NCBI GenBank assembly: GCA_963922205.1
Contig: CAWUHX010000136.1
Location: 62,001 to 126,000 of the forward strand
From: Romanomermis culicivorax
Taxonomy: Eukaryota; Nematoda; Enoplea; Mermithida; Mermithidae
Direction: 5' to 3'
DNA length: 64,000 nucleotides
Shown here: one piece after another, positions 1 to 11,200 of the stretch
Numbering within the stretch: position 1 is the first letter of the stretch
Layout of the letters: each line of letters starts with the position of its first letter
The notes under the pieces: model-generated
Databases searched by the model: none
The model's input: the letters and a program-made list of their open reading frames with translations, nothing else
Told to the model about the DNA's origin: nothing
Program-made: the position numbers and the translations under genes

Positions 1-27
1 AGTTTTTCATCCACATTTGTCGAAAAA

Positions 28-815
28 CCTCAAAACTCAAAAAAGCTAAAAATGTGGATAAGAAAAAATGTGCTTGTAATTGGTACGTCCAGTCGATTGT
101 ATCGCTACTTGGCGCCTGTCATCACTTAGCGCCTTGTATTTTACTTTGGCGCCAATGCGATGGTATAAAAGTTAATTAACAGATTTCAAAGTACATCCGT
201 GGTAAGATTGATGAAAAAATATTGGTTAAAAAAGGAAAAGAATATAGATATACAGTTTGAAGAAATCTGCTAAACTACATATAGTAAATTGTAGATTAAA
301 TTTGTATAATATGGTGGACAAACTTGAAATCACTGATCTTTTTGTTTATGTCAGTTTTTTATTGACTAATTTCAAGTACAATACAAGAATTATACGAGAC
401 AACATAATGAGAAATGAACTGAATGTGCTGAGAATTTACTATCTGCAGATTCTAGTGGGATTAAATAAATTCTGAGGAGTCCGCAAAGACAGACACTGAA
501 AAAAATTTACTAGCATAAATTCTTTGAGTAGCTCATTTCACCTAATAAATAGTACTGTCAATGCAGTCGGATGAAGAAAATCAGAATGAAAAACCTAGAA
601 AATAAGCAGAAAATATCAACCACAAGAGACCATAAACCGAAAATATAGAAAGAAAAAACGTAAGTTTGTCAATAAACGCATAACATGTCTATCATTATAG
701 CTTTCAACTTTTTACTTGATCATTTCGCGTTTATGTCATCTAAAAATTAGTTCGATTTGATTTCACTATTGCCTGTTTATTTAGTGCTCTGATTTTCCTA
801 TTTTTATTCGTCATT
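28..815 (+). repeat. Dispersed repeat, copy A
   Basis: This stretch matches 38657-39474 in the same orientation along nearly its whole length. Shared landmarks include GGTACGTCCAGT near the start, GAAATCACTGATC in the middle and CCTATTTTTATTCGTCAT at the end. The short open frames inside differ between the copies and look non-coding. The copy may begin before the window. The family is unknown. Confidence 0.7.
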
Positions 816-985
816 CAATAATAATAATTTATTAAAGGTCGAAAATAATACGTCGTAAATACGAAGAATATATACCTGAAAGACACAGCTAACGAAATTG
901 AAGAATTAAGTTACATCTCTAAAAAAGGTATCAGATTTACCCAGTCTATCACAGAAAAATTTTGCACTACTAGCATTTAGAGTAT

Positions 986-2365
986 CAGGCTGTCAAGCAG
1001 TTTCCCGAAATGAAATTCCCTGACTTTTCCAAGTTATCCAGGTCAATTTCCCAGAATTTTGCAGGTTTTTTAGAGTGAAAACTAACAGTAATTCCTACAT
1101 GAAATTGTAAAAGGAAATACCGGAGAAAATAGGCATGTATAAAACACACATGATCGTAACAAAATTTTATTAAACTGATTTTAAAACATTTTCACATTTT
1201 TTTAAATTGTTGTGAAGAAAAATCTTCTATTATTTTCGTACATGACCTTACGTATGAACAAACGGCAGCCAATAGTTCATTTGTACAATTTGTAAATAGC
1301 AAAGGTAAAGTAACCTGTGTTCCTCTCCAGTCTGAGTTTTCGATTTTAGACAGCTTTAGGGTGCGCTTTATTTGATTGATCATGATGCATCAAACCACCG
1401 TTTTTCTCCTCGAAGTTTTCTCCACACGAGAATCGAACCCAAATTTTTTCCCTCATTTTTGAAAAAAATTTCCACATTTCCAAAAACGTTTATAATGTGG
1501 CTACGGACCCAAGCATTCTAATGCTTTTGTAGTCAGTCCTACAAAAATGAGGAAAAATTGAGAAAATTCTAGTCAGGTCAGTCAAATTGAGCTGACGAAT
1601 AACGCATTGGCGTTCTACAGGAGCAGAAAACATTTTAACGATAGAGTTCTCATGAATTTATTTCTGTGGTTCCGATTAGAATTATCCAATTTTATTCATT
1701 TCTTAGTCTGGGCAGAGTGCCAGTAAAGTTTTCGTATCTTCACTTCACAAAACGCTGGTAAATGAACCTTCACAACCATATGAAAAAAATTAGCATCAAA
1801 CTGATAGTGTAATTTGTTCCTTCGAGTTTTAATATTCTCAAAAACGCTGAAAATGAATCTCTGCTACAAATATTCCTGAATACAAGTTCTAAAATTACAT
1901 TCTAGGATGATGTGTTCAATTTTCATCGTCTATAAATCCAAAATTTTATGTTGCAAACGTTTGAAAAATTCCAAGCCCCAGGAGAAAAAATTGAGAGAAT
2001 TAATGAAAAATCTCAATTTTCGGCCAAATACTGTTTGTTAACGACTACAAAATGAGACGAGCTAACTTCATTGAAAGAAACTGATGAACATTGATTAGTA
2101 AGTGGAAGTACATGTGCTAACGGATGCGCCTAACAGAAAATAATCCTTATTTTGCGCATGACCGGGGCGAGGCGCCGGAAAATTTTGAGATGTGGACCTT
2201 TTAATGCCCACCAAAATGCATATTTTCGGTTTTGAATTACAGTATAAAAATATGTCACAAAAAACAACTACAATCCTAAGAATCCTTGGTCAAATTCTCT
2301 GATTTTTCCTGGTTTTCCAGGCCTAAAATTTTTTCCCTGACTTTTCGAGGTCGCATGACACCCTG
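986..2365. mobile_element. Possible non-autonomous hAT-like element
   Basis: The left edge reads CAGGCTGTCAAGCAG. The reverse complement of the right edge reads CAGGGTGTCATGCGACC, giving an imperfect terminal inverted repeat of a type common in hAT-like MITEs. Both edges continue with CCCTGACTTTTC-like sequence. The flanking 8-mers (tagagtat and gtactttc) do not match, so the two ends may belong to different copies. Confidence 0.3.
1415..1790 (+). repeat. Dispersed repeat, copy 1 (pairs with 19529-19945)
   Basis: Shared blocks with 19529-19945 include AAACGTTTATAATGTGGCTA, TCTGTGGTTCCGA and ATCCAATTTTATT, in the same order and strand. It is non-coding and of unknown family. Confidence 0.65.
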
Positions 2366-2714
2366 GTACTTTCATCAAGAGAATTCCATGCCCGGATTAC
2401 ATGACTATAGAATTCATATTTAAACAGATCATGGCGATATTTAACAATATACCAGTTTTAACGAATTGTTAGCATGGTTAGAATTATGAACGATAAAGAA
2501 AAAGCTATTGATTGGCAAAACATTCAAACGAACAATATTATAAACCATAGTGGGATCGAAACGAAGCCATTGAAGGTCTAATCGCTCTAAACCCAGGTGA
2601 TTCAAACATTCATCATAAGATAATGTAGTATCATAACCTAGTATTCTCTTTGTGAATCTCTGCTGAACTTTCTCAACTCTTTTGATATATATTGCTTGAG
2701 ATTGTTATATAACT

Positions 2715-2855
2715 CTTTTCTTTTATTTTTATCGGGGACTCTGGACCTGGTGAACCACCAAGAAATAAGATTGATTTTGAAGTCAAAAATGTTTTAGGCA
2801 GGAGTTCCGAAAATTCAGACCTTAATATTAAGCCTTACCTAGCGTTGGGCTGGGG
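2715..2855 (+). repeat. Short dispersed repeat, copy 1 (pairs with 24972-25120)
   Basis: Both copies share GGGGACTCTG, CCACCAAGAAAT and CAGACCTTAATATTAAG in the same order. This is probably a remnant of the same element family in two places. Confidence 0.6.
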
Positions 2856-3259
2856 CACGTACGCCTTTTCTTACGAGAAATGCTCAAAATTTTTATCAAC
2901 AAATAAAAACAAAACATTTAAAATAAATTATACAGATTTCTTAAGAGAAGGTGACTGTGAGCAGGTACTCGGAGATACTTAAACGGACGTGGAAGTTAGA
3001 AAATAAGGTTTTTGACCAAAAATGATAGAAAATAATAAAATAAATTTTTGGAAACTTGGAAATAAAATTGTTTTGAAAAATATGACGCTGAGAATGTTTT
3101 GAGTTTTGGAAAATCAGTTGTGTTTTTATGTGAAAAATTTGAAAAGTTGTAATTTTGGAATTTGAGAAATTTAAAAAGTTTTGATTTTTGGAAAATTTTT
3201 ATATTTGAAAATGAAGTTTGATTTTAGGCAGACAGCTTTCTCGATTATGGACTTGAGCA

Positions 3260-3605
3260 CGACCTTCACAACCAAAGTTAACTTACGGGATGATGTAGCT
3301 AGGTTGTATCTTATTACCTTTCTTAGAGTTAACCAGTAACATGATGTTGTTTATGGCGATCTCGCGATGTTTGGCTTTCTTATCATAATAGGACTTACTG
3401 GTAGTTGCAGCTTTATCCAGGTTTTCCCTAACCTTCTTATACAGATTCAGGTGAGATTGTGTCAGAATATGCTGATAAGCATCATAATTTAATGGTAAGG
3501 TAAGACGTTTCAGGCATTCGTAATCAAAAGGGATTCGAGGCTCATGACCTCTCAACAATTTGAATGAAGAATGGCGGGTAGCAGTGTGAGAAGTAGCATT
3601 ATAAG
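3260..3605 (-). pseudogene. Old gypsy-like element: integrase C-terminal fragment
   Basis: The minus strand encodes the region after the integrase core of a Ty3/gypsy-type element, with the motif LLRGHEPRIP followed by a helix-rich, Lys-rich segment (YYDKKAKHR). The reading frame continues exactly from the fragment at 12804-13085 when the LTR retrotransposon between them is ignored, so this is the other half of one integrase split by that insertion. The frame stops near 3283. It is a dead fragment. Confidence 0.75.
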
Positions 3606-4394
3606 TGTCACGAGGAGTGACAAAAATGTAAAGTTATGTACTGTATATTTTCTGAAAATTCTTCCTCCAAAAAATTCCGGTTAAAACCTGTTTTTGTACA
3701 GTTATTTTTCGTTCGTTAGAATTACGAGTTTTATGCACTCAAGCACTTTTTATTGTAATTATGCACACCTCAACGAAAATGGTGGCGACGACTCAAAAAC
3801 ACTAATTAGGAACTCTCGCGTAATTATGCACTTCAACGAAAATGGTGGCGACATCTAAAAACACTAATTACGGACATTTGCATAACAGGGCTAATTGTGG
3901 CGCCCTGTAGATTTCAGAACCTACAGTAACTCAAGTATGGTCCGCGCCGACCACTGTAGGTGTTTTTCATGTCTGAAATGTGGGTCAAGTGGGTCTGAGA
4001 CGAAGAAGAAGACCCTGTTTTTGGAAAAGATGACCAGTCTTGGTTTTTCGCAGCAACCTGAATAGTTGGATCCCGCGCCGGATTCCATCGGTTATTCTTC
4101 GTTACGCGAGTCTTTGGCTTTTACGTCGACCTCAGCAGTTGAATCCCGCGCCGGATTCTGTCAGTAATTGTGCCTTACGAGATTCGTCCCGCGACTGGAC
4201 CGTTATTTCGTTTGTGTATTTTCGCGCCGAGTTTTACGTAGTGTAATTCCGCACCCGTTTTACGTTTGCGTTTTGCACAGATTTTACATTTCGTGTCGAA
4301 CCAACGTTTGTACGAAGGTTGTAAGTTGTAAATTAGTAAAGTCAAAACCCAACTTGCTTAGGTACACATCGACCAGTTACAGTAGCCGCTGACA
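3606..4394 (+). repeat. 5' LTR
   Basis: The 789-bp repeat is nearly identical to 12011-12799. Inside are two direct repeats: a ~65-bp unit containing AACGAAAATGGTGGCGAC, and a later unit containing ATCCCGCGCCGGATTC. Either could be a promoter or enhancer repeat. The short frames within the LTR are not considered coding. Confidence 0.93.
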
Positions 4395-4400
4395 TAAACG

Positions 4401-4418
4401 TGGTGACCTAATAACAGG
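4401..4418 (+). other. Primer binding site (candidate)
   Basis: TGGTGACCTAATAACAGG starts 6 nt after the 5' LTR. A start with TGG fits pairing with a tRNA 3' CCA end. The gag element at 32005 has the similar TGGTGACCATACC in the same position. The tRNA is not identified. Confidence 0.65.
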
Positions 4419-4607
4419 GGAACCCAGAAACTTTTTCTTTAGCCTTATCCAAACAAAAATCTATACAATTCTTGGTCAAATCTTTTTTTTTCTCTTCCAA
4501 AAATTTCATCAAAACAGTCCGGTCGGTATACTGTAACTAAAGAAACGTTGTGTGATGTCTTTAAACGCATCGAGCGTGAAACTAGGGAACAAACCCTTAA
4601 CGAAAAA

Positions 4608-6134
4608 ATGCCTCATCACGACCAAATTATAGACCCATTGGGACATGTAGTTCAGGATGCTCTTGCCACTGTTTTGGATGGGCGTCTGCGGGAGCTCGAA
4701 GCTCAAATTGCACGAAAAGTGTCCACTACTGAAGCGGGTCTAAATGAGTTAAGAATTGGACATCTTAGGAGCGAAATGTCCACGAAAAATCGCGATTTTC
4801 CACATTTCACTGGTAGGCCCTCTGAAAATTTTGAAGAATGGGCCAAGAAGCTTGAAAAACAAATGCTTTTAAAGGGGCTCAAAGCTGATGATGATGCCCT
4901 CAAGCTTATATTTTTGGAATTCCACTTGGATGGGGACGCCTTGGTAAAATTCGAAAATATTTCCAACTCCCCTAATTCTCCTCAGACGTACGATCAATTT
5001 AAACGGGCTCTGCTGGATGCCTTCTCTGTTGTTCAAGACACCCTGTTTCATCGTCAAATCTTGAGGGATCGAAAACAAAAACGAACTGAAACAGTAATGG
5101 CTTTCTTTAACGAACTCGAAAAATTGGGCCGGCTTGCCTATCCTAATTTTGAACTAGCTTTACGGGAGAATTTAATTGAACCCGTTTTCCATGAGGGTCT
5201 GTTGAGTGATATTCAAAGTGTCATCAAGTACAAACAGTACCCTGATTTAGCTGCCCTCGTTTATGAAGCCGTATTCATAGAACGACAAATGTTGCGGGAC
5301 GAAGCCAAAGTCCCCTGTCCTATGTCATATCCCTCGTTTGTCAGGGAACCAGTTTTAGCGGTCCAACATGAGGACCCTTTGAAAAATCAGGTCGATCAGC
5401 TGAGCCAAAAGTTTGACAAAATTTTGGATGAACTTCGAAATCATGGTAAAAATGAAAAACAGAGGCGTTCAGATCACGGTGTCACATGCTATAAATGTGG
5501 GAAAAAGGGGCATTACGCTAATACTTGCAAGAAAGCCTCTGACTCCCCTACGGTTCCTACGAGTTCTTCATGTTCTATTCGTAGTCAAGAAGGCCATGTG
5601 GCCTCTGAGTGTAAATCAAAATGTCGCTTTTGTAAAAAAGTGGGACATAAGCACAATAAGTGCCCTACCATAGAATGTAGGAAATGTAAACACAAAGGGC
5701 ATTTGGAAAAATATTGCCCCCAAAAGTATGGTCAGAATCACAATAATGGGTTATCTATCAATCTTCTGGATAGTGACGACCCTGGAATGACCACTTTAAA
5801 TCATTGTTCTGTCACAGGTCCGGTCATGTCACTAGCATACGACCCGGATTGGAGTAACGACGAGACGGAAAATCGGGCATGGCCAGCGTCCATTCCGCCA
5901 ACGCCCGAACCAAGCGAGCCCATGTCTGAAGGCTTGTTAAGCGAGGGCGAAATCGAACAGGTCGCTGCTGAAAAACCGACCTTGCCCAAAGACTATAAAA
6001 TTCCGAAAAAGGGCAAAACCGACGTTCGCCCTGGATCTGACAGGCCCCTGTCTTCGACAGACTTGGTGAGAGGCTTGAAGCTCAAGAAAGTTATTTGCCC
6101 CATAAAAGGGCTTTTTCTTCATTACAGGGTGTAA
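4608..6134 (+). CDS. gag: Gag polyprotein (capsid/nucleocapsid)
   Basis: A 508-residue structural polyprotein that would form the particle and bind genomic RNA. The frame is open from 4548, but the first in-frame ATG is 4608. A retrotransposon-type capsid domain begins around FPHFTGRPSENFEEWAKKLE and includes KQKRTETVMAFFNELEKL. Residues about 294-370 hold a series of CCHC zinc knuckles, such as CYKCGKKGHYANTC and CRKCKHKGHLEKYC. One of the four (CSIRSQEGHVASEC) lacks the second Cys spacing and is degenerate. A Pro/Glu-rich tail follows. The stop TAA overlaps the ATG of the envelope-like ORF by one base (TAATG). A related but broken gag lies at 32243. Confidence 0.92.
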   Translation: MPHHDQIIDPLGHVVQDALATVLDGRLRELEAQIARKVSTTEAGLNELRIGHLRSEMSTKNRDFPHFTGRPSENFEEWAKKLEKQMLLKGLKADDDALKLIFLEFHLDGDALVKFENISNSPNSPQTYDQFKRALLDAFSVVQDTLFHRQILRDRKQKRTETVMAFFNELEKLGRLAYPNFELALRENLIEPVFHEGLLSDIQSVIKYKQYPDLAALVYEAVFIERQMLRDEAKVPCPMSYPSFVREPVLAVQHEDPLKNQVDQLSQKFDKILDELRNHGKNEKQRRSDHGVTCYKCGKKGHYANTCKKASDSPTVPTSSSCSIRSQEGHVASECKSKCRFCKKVGHKHNKCPTIECRKCKHKGHLEKYCPQKYGQNHNNGLSINLLDSDDPGMTTLNHCSVTGPVMSLAYDPDWSNDETENRAWPASIPPTPEPSEPMSEGLLSEGEIEQVAAEKPTLPKDYKIPKKGKTDVRPGSDRPLSSTDLVRGLKLKKVICPIKGLFLHYRV

Positions 6135-7477
6135 TGGCAATCAGCGGTATTGCCGCTGCCCGAGGTGCAGGCGGGCTCGGACAGCCCGGAGAAGAAAACG
6201 TCGAAATCGCACCCGAAACCTCGTGGGCCAAGGAAACCAATCGACCGGCCCAGGAAGCCCTCAACAGGGCCGTCGACAAAATGGGCCACGGTTTTTCTTT
6301 TCTCGAGCAAACGGCCACAACGAAAATCATGGCCAGGGGAAAAGAATGTGTGGAAACCGTCAGAACTGGGGCCGACGCCCCTATTGAAAAGGCCACCACC
6401 GCCCATACATTTTCTTTAAAATGTGTGTATATTTTTTTCACCATTTTTATGGGCATAAATAAAGTGTCTTCACTTCAAATTTGTGGAACCTCTCAAAATG
6501 GTCACTCAATCGAAATTCCTAAAACTGTTTCCTGTGTTAGACCCATGGTGGGTGAGAAACCCCTGACAACTATGGGTAAGCTTTTCATACCTCCTGAGCA
6601 CCCTAAGCTATCTCCAGCATTCAAGTGTAGCATCAGAACTCGAATGATTTGTACAAATACGGGATTCTTCGGTTCCAAAGGTATTGTGGGCGATAATACG
6701 AAACTTGCAACACTCACCCCTTTTGAATGCAAAACTTTTTGGTATTCAAAACTTTACAAGGGTCAAACTTTGAACGAGACCCTTCCAAACTTTTGGTCAA
6801 CTGCAAATACCCTTAGTGTCGAATATAGGTGGTGTTGCAATGATCATTGCAGTTCCATTGAGAATTTAATCATTGAGGAAGGGCAAGTGGCCTCCTGGGA
6901 TAATTCGAATCTGCTAAGCACCCTTGGTGATCTTGGGGGCTGTAAACCCAGTTCAGGCCACTGTGTTGCGTCAGACGGAGTGGTTGTTTGGAATGAAATG
7001 ACCCTCGAATCTATATGCCCTTTTGAGTACAAAGACAGTTATATTGTGAAACAAACAGGTCATCATATCATCGTTGATGACTTGCAAGCTGCGTTTTTCG
7101 TTAAAAGATCAAATTTTTCTCACAAAAGTTGCCCTAATATCACAAATGGGCTACTCACCGAACAAGGTGTTGTGATCGAGATCAATCAAACCCTTGTAGA
7201 AATGGAGGGTCAGAATCCTATACCTGTATTTTATCTAACAGATTCTGACCCCATCAATGCCAAACTAAATTACTTGGCGTTGAAAATGATTGATTTTGAA
7301 ATGCAAAGTTTTCGAAACGTGTGGAGTGAACTATGTAGACAGGCCCAACGCCATTTGGATCTTATATGGCAATTTTTACATCTAGATCCCACTCTGGGAG
7401 CAAGGGCCTTCCTCCAACGGACCGACATTATTGCCCAGTTCACAGGTGAGGCCATAACAATTTGGCCCTGCAGGTAA
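6134..7477 (+). CDS. env: Envelope-like glycoprotein, N-terminal part
   Basis: 447 codons from the ATG at 6134, one frame back from gag. About 95 polar residues precede a hydrophobic segment (CVYIFFTIFMG, from residue 97), which would act as a signal or anchor. A Cys-rich ectodomain follows, with possible N-glycosylation sites (NET, NFS, NIT, NQT) and the pair YRWCCNDHC. The frame ends at a TAA (7475-7477) and resumes directly as the ORF at 7478-8287, which carries the membrane anchor, so the two are probably one protein interrupted by a stop. The ATG follows a good 3' splice site (CTTTTTCTTCATTACAG at about 6127), suggesting a spliced message; TAATG reinitiation is the alternative. I cannot assign the fusogen class. 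Confidence 0.7.
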   Translation: MAISGIAAARGAGGLGQPGEENVEIAPETSWAKETNRPAQEALNRAVDKMGHGFSFLEQTATTKIMARGKECVETVRTGADAPIEKATTAHTFSLKCVYIFFTIFMGINKVSSLQICGTSQNGHSIEIPKTVSCVRPMVGEKPLTTMGKLFIPPEHPKLSPAFKCSIRTRMICTNTGFFGSKGIVGDNTKLATLTPFECKTFWYSKLYKGQTLNETLPNFWSTANTLSVEYRWCCNDHCSSIENLIIEEGQVASWDNSNLLSTLGDLGGCKPSSGHCVASDGVVVWNEMTLESICPFEYKDSYIVKQTGHHIIVDDLQAAFFVKRSNFSHKSCPNITNGLLTEQGVVIEINQTLVEMEGQNPIPVFYLTDSDPINAKLNYLALKMIDFEMQSFRNVWSELCRQAQRHLDLIWQFLHLDPTLGARAFLQRTDIIAQFTGEAITIWPCR

Positions 7478-8287
7478 GTGAATGCCTCTCGAATTTACAA
7501 GAATCATAAAATCAATGGCACCTGCTATGAACATATGCCAGTCTTACTGGGAAACGACTTGATGTTTGTTTCCCCAGGAGGTGTGGATCTCCTACCCTTT
7601 AGCCAAAGGGTGGATTGCAACCATCAGCCAATTCACCCTTACAAAATCAACCAAACTTGGCAAACAGAAATGGGTCCTATTCAAGTCAGTAAGGTACCCT
7701 TAGAAGTCATTTGGCAGGGAAACTTCTCAATCTTCAACTTCAAATCTCCACCAATATTTCATGGTCAGTTGGCAGCAGTTTCAACTAGCCTATCGTTATT
7801 GAAAAGCTATATGTTTCAGACCCATGATTTGGAACTTGTGGTCAAAAGACTAGTCAATTATACCTCAGAAATGTCCCTTCATTCAGGGACAGTGTACGAA
7901 TTTCTGGCTGGGTCCGGACAAGCAATCGGTAATAGCATTTCAGGGGCTGGTCAAGCCCTTGAACACGTAATTGTTGGGTCACATCAAAGCATGACCCAAG
8001 GACTTAATAATTTGCTGAAAGGACCCTTGCAGATGTTGGTAAACTTGGCTGTCCTAATAGCTTTTGTGGTTGGAGTTATCTATGTTAGCTACTGGGTCTC
8101 TCGATGTGCTAAAAGACCCAGGCAATTGCCAAGGTATGAGCAGCCGAGGAATCTAATTGCTCCTCCGGTTACTCCTACTCTTGGGCAGGCCCTCTTGGAG
8201 TTGGCCAGCCTGAGGAATTCGGAAACCCAAAACAAATACATTATGGTGCCAAATCCACAGGCCCCTAGTGCCCCTTTGATGGAATAG
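7478..8287 (+). CDS. env: Envelope-like glycoprotein, C-terminal part with anchor
   Basis: 269 codons in frame with the preceding ORF after a single TAA. There is no ATG at the start; the first codon after the stop is GTG. It contains an ectodomain part with Cys residues and NYT/NFS glycosylation sequons. A Gly/Ala/Ser-rich stalk (GQAIGNSISGAGQAL) precedes a strong transmembrane helix around 8033-8100 (LAVLIAFVVGVIYVSYWV). A basic, Pro-rich cytoplasmic tail of about 60 residues follows. This is the expected C-terminal layout of a retroviral-type envelope. It ends at TAG (8285-8287), after which pol continues in the same frame. Confidence 0.68.
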   Translation: MNASRIYKNHKINGTCYEHMPVLLGNDLMFVSPGGVDLLPFSQRVDCNHQPIHPYKINQTWQTEMGPIQVSKVPLEVIWQGNFSIFNFKSPPIFHGQLAAVSTSLSLLKSYMFQTHDLELVVKRLVNYTSEMSLHSGTVYEFLAGSGQAIGNSISGAGQALEHVIVGSHQSMTQGLNNLLKGPLQMLVNLAVLIAFVVGVIYVSYWVSRCAKRPRQLPRYEQPRNLIAPPVTPTLGQALLELASLRNSETQNKYIMVPNPQAPSAPLME

Positions 8288-11200
8288 GTGAATAACGCTA
8301 CCCATGTGAGCAGCGAAAATCGAAGAACGCCCCATATTATGATTAGGGTAAACAAAAACGTTACCGCCAATGCTATGGTAGACTGCGGGGCTACATTTAC
8401 CTTAGTCGATAAACGAATCATCGATCAATTGGGTGATATTAAAATTGAACCCACAAATATGACCCCTATAGCTGCCAACAACATGAGCATTCATGTTTTG
8501 GGTGCAGTTTATCTCACGATTGAAGTTGGTGCTATCAACGAAACAGTCACAGCACTCGTTCAAGAAAACTGTGCTGCGGACCTTTTACTGGGGTCAAATT
8601 TCTTGTTTCGCTTTAAACAGTGGGCTATAAACAACGAGAAATCATATGTGAAATTGGAAAACGAAATTGTACCCTGCACGGGGGTTAAATATCATTCGTT
8701 ACGCCACCGAGGCGGCATTTACATGAATGAACGGGTCATTCTTACCCCAAGAAGTGTGACTGAATTTTCAGTCCCTGTTTCAAATCTTTACAGAAATGAG
8801 ACTATGGTCCAGTTCTCCCCAGAACCAAATGTGGCAGAAAAACTACATGTATGTTTTGCTGCCACTGTGAGTCCGGTCATCGACCACAACCTGCGGGTTT
8901 CAGTAATGAACCCCTTGAACTCAGAAGTCACACTGTATCCGAACATGTGCATTGGTTCTGTGATCTGTTACGTGGCAACCAGAAAAGAAGCATACAATGG
9001 TAATCTAGATGGGTCAGTTAAGGAGAAACCCATAAAAGAATGGTTGAACCAAACTGTAGATTTGTCTGGTTCTGACCTTACAGATACAGAAAAGCAACTT
9101 CTTTTGGATCTGCTGGCTAAATATCCAAACTTATACGCCAAGACAAAGGCAGATGTTGGTCGTACAACACTGGTGGAACATTCAATTGAGACACAGGGTA
9201 GCACGCCAGTGAAAAGACCCCTTTTTCGAACAGCCCCTAAAGAGAAGGCTTTAATTGAAGAAGAAATCAGAAAGCTGGAAAATAGTGGGATAATCTCAAA
9301 GAGCAGTTCCCCTTGGTGCACAAATACAGTCCTGGTTAAAAAGAAGGACGGCGGTTTTCGCCTCTGCATTGATTTTCGAGGCCTAAACAATGTGACCAAA
9401 AAGGATACATACCCCCTTCCACGCATTGATGATATTTTTGATGCTTTGAGGGGTATGCGATATTTTACGACTTTAGATCAAATGAACGCTTATTACAGCA
9501 TACCAATTGCTGACCAGGATCGGGAAAAAACGGTGTTCAACTGCTCGTCTGGGCAGTATCACTTCAACTACCTGCCTTTTGGGCTTTGCAATGCCCCTGC
9601 AACCTTCCAACGCTTGATGGATGTTTTACTTTCGGGGTTACAGTGGTCGAATTGCCTCGTTTATTTAGACGATGTTTTGGTATTCGCACGGACCCATGCA
9701 GAAATGTTGGCTCGGCTAGACGTCGTTTTGAGCCGCATGGATAACGCTGGCTTGAAATTGAAGCTCCAAAAATGTAAGTTTTCGCAGATCAAAGTCCACT
9801 ACCTGGGCCACATAATCTCTGAGAAAGGAATAGCCCCAGACCCTGGCAAAGTGGAAGCTGTTTCCCAACTTCCTGCCCCGACTAATGTTATGGAAGTCAA
9901 GTCATTTTTGGGTCTTCCATCATATTATCGACGTTTCATAAAGGGCTGCTCTATGCTTGCCAGCCCTTTGACAAGATTACTGAAAAAGGATACCCCTTTC
10001 GCCTGGGGCACAGAGCAACAAGCAGCCTTTGACGCACTCAAAACTTGCCTCATTTCGGCCCCTCTCCTGGCTCATCCAGATTTCTCAAAAGCTTTCATTT
10101 TACAAACAGACGCCTCTCTGCTTGGTATAGGCGCTGTTTTGAGTCAAATTGGGGATGATATGCTTGAGCATCCCATTGCTTTCGCAAGCCGTGGGCTAAA
10201 GCCTGCTGAGAAAAATTATCCGATCACTGAACTAGAAGCCCTGGCAGTTGTCGAATTTGTCAAGTACTTCAGGGCTTATTTGTTTCAACAAGAAGTGATA
10301 GTCCATACTGACCACACTGCTGTCAAGGCGGTTCTCAACAAAGAGAACCCCTCCCCTCGTATTGCACGTTGGGGTTTAGCCTTATCTGGCTTCCAGTTGG
10401 ATATCAGGCCCCGTCGTGGTGTGGCCAACCGAAATGCTGATGCAGTTTCGCGTTTCCCTGATCCAAAATCTGAACCCACTTTTGATATCGATACTTTAGA
10501 GACTCGTCCAGAGACTAACGTTGTTCGAACAGACCTTGAAAACATGGAAAGAAAGGGCTCAATAAACATTATCCAAGCCCCAATCCAAGGTCTAGAAAAT
10601 GAGGCCATAGATGCCGAAGAATTGGCTAAAAACTTTGCAGAATTTCAACTGATAGATACGGACACCTGCAAACTCCTTACGGATCTTAGGAATGGAAATT
10701 CCGAACTCATAAAATACTATTGTGAGGAAAACGGGCTTCTCTACCGTCTCTCAAATGGGAAAAAGCAACTTTACATTCCCAAAGCCCTACGTCATGAGGT
10801 CATGAGGACCCATCATGACTCAAAATTTGCGGGCCATTTCGCCTTTGAAAAAACCTTACATTCGATTGCTGACCGGTATTATTGGCCCCGAATGCACAAT
10901 GATATAAAATCATACTGTGAAACATGTTCAAAATGCCAAATGAACAAACCTGTTAGACATCGCATCAAGGCAAAGATGGTTCCTATCTTCAGTAGTGAAC
11001 CATTTGAGCGGGTTGGGCTAGATTGCATTGGCCCTATCACCCCTTCAATCAATGGAAACTTGCACATCGTCGTCTTTGTCGACTATTTCACGAAATACAT
11101 GGAGGCTTTCCCGGTACCTAATATAACCGCAAAGACTATAGCCTCTGTTTTTGTCAATCAAATCGTGTGTAAGCACGGTGCGCCCAAAATCATTCATTGT

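Larger units (their letters stand above)
820..3260. other. Non-coding stretch of repeat remnants
   Basis: No convincing gene is seen on either strand. The stretch holds a possible non-autonomous transposon (986-2365), a segment repeated at 19529-19945 and a segment repeated at 24972-25120. The rest is AT-rich with scattered stops. Confidence 0.6.

Noticed and set aside
986-2365. Confident call of a complete transposon
   Set aside because: End sequences look right but the flanking 8-mers do not match, so it is listed only as a candidate.
4040-4392. Open frames inside the LTRs
   Set aside because: The two LTR copies carry the same frames by duplication; no start context or domain, and they lie in promoter/leader sequence.
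6095-6134. -1 ribosomal frameshift between gag and the next ORF
   Set aside because: The frames overlap suitably, but I find no canonical X XXY YYZ slippery heptamer in the overlap; AAAAGGG does not fit the rule. TAATG coupling or splicing fits better.
6134-8287. Assigning the envelope to a named fusogen class (phlebovirus Gc, baculovirus F or herpesvirus gB type)
   Set aside because: No diagnostic fusion loop or furin-type site that I can recognise; Cys pattern alone is not enough.
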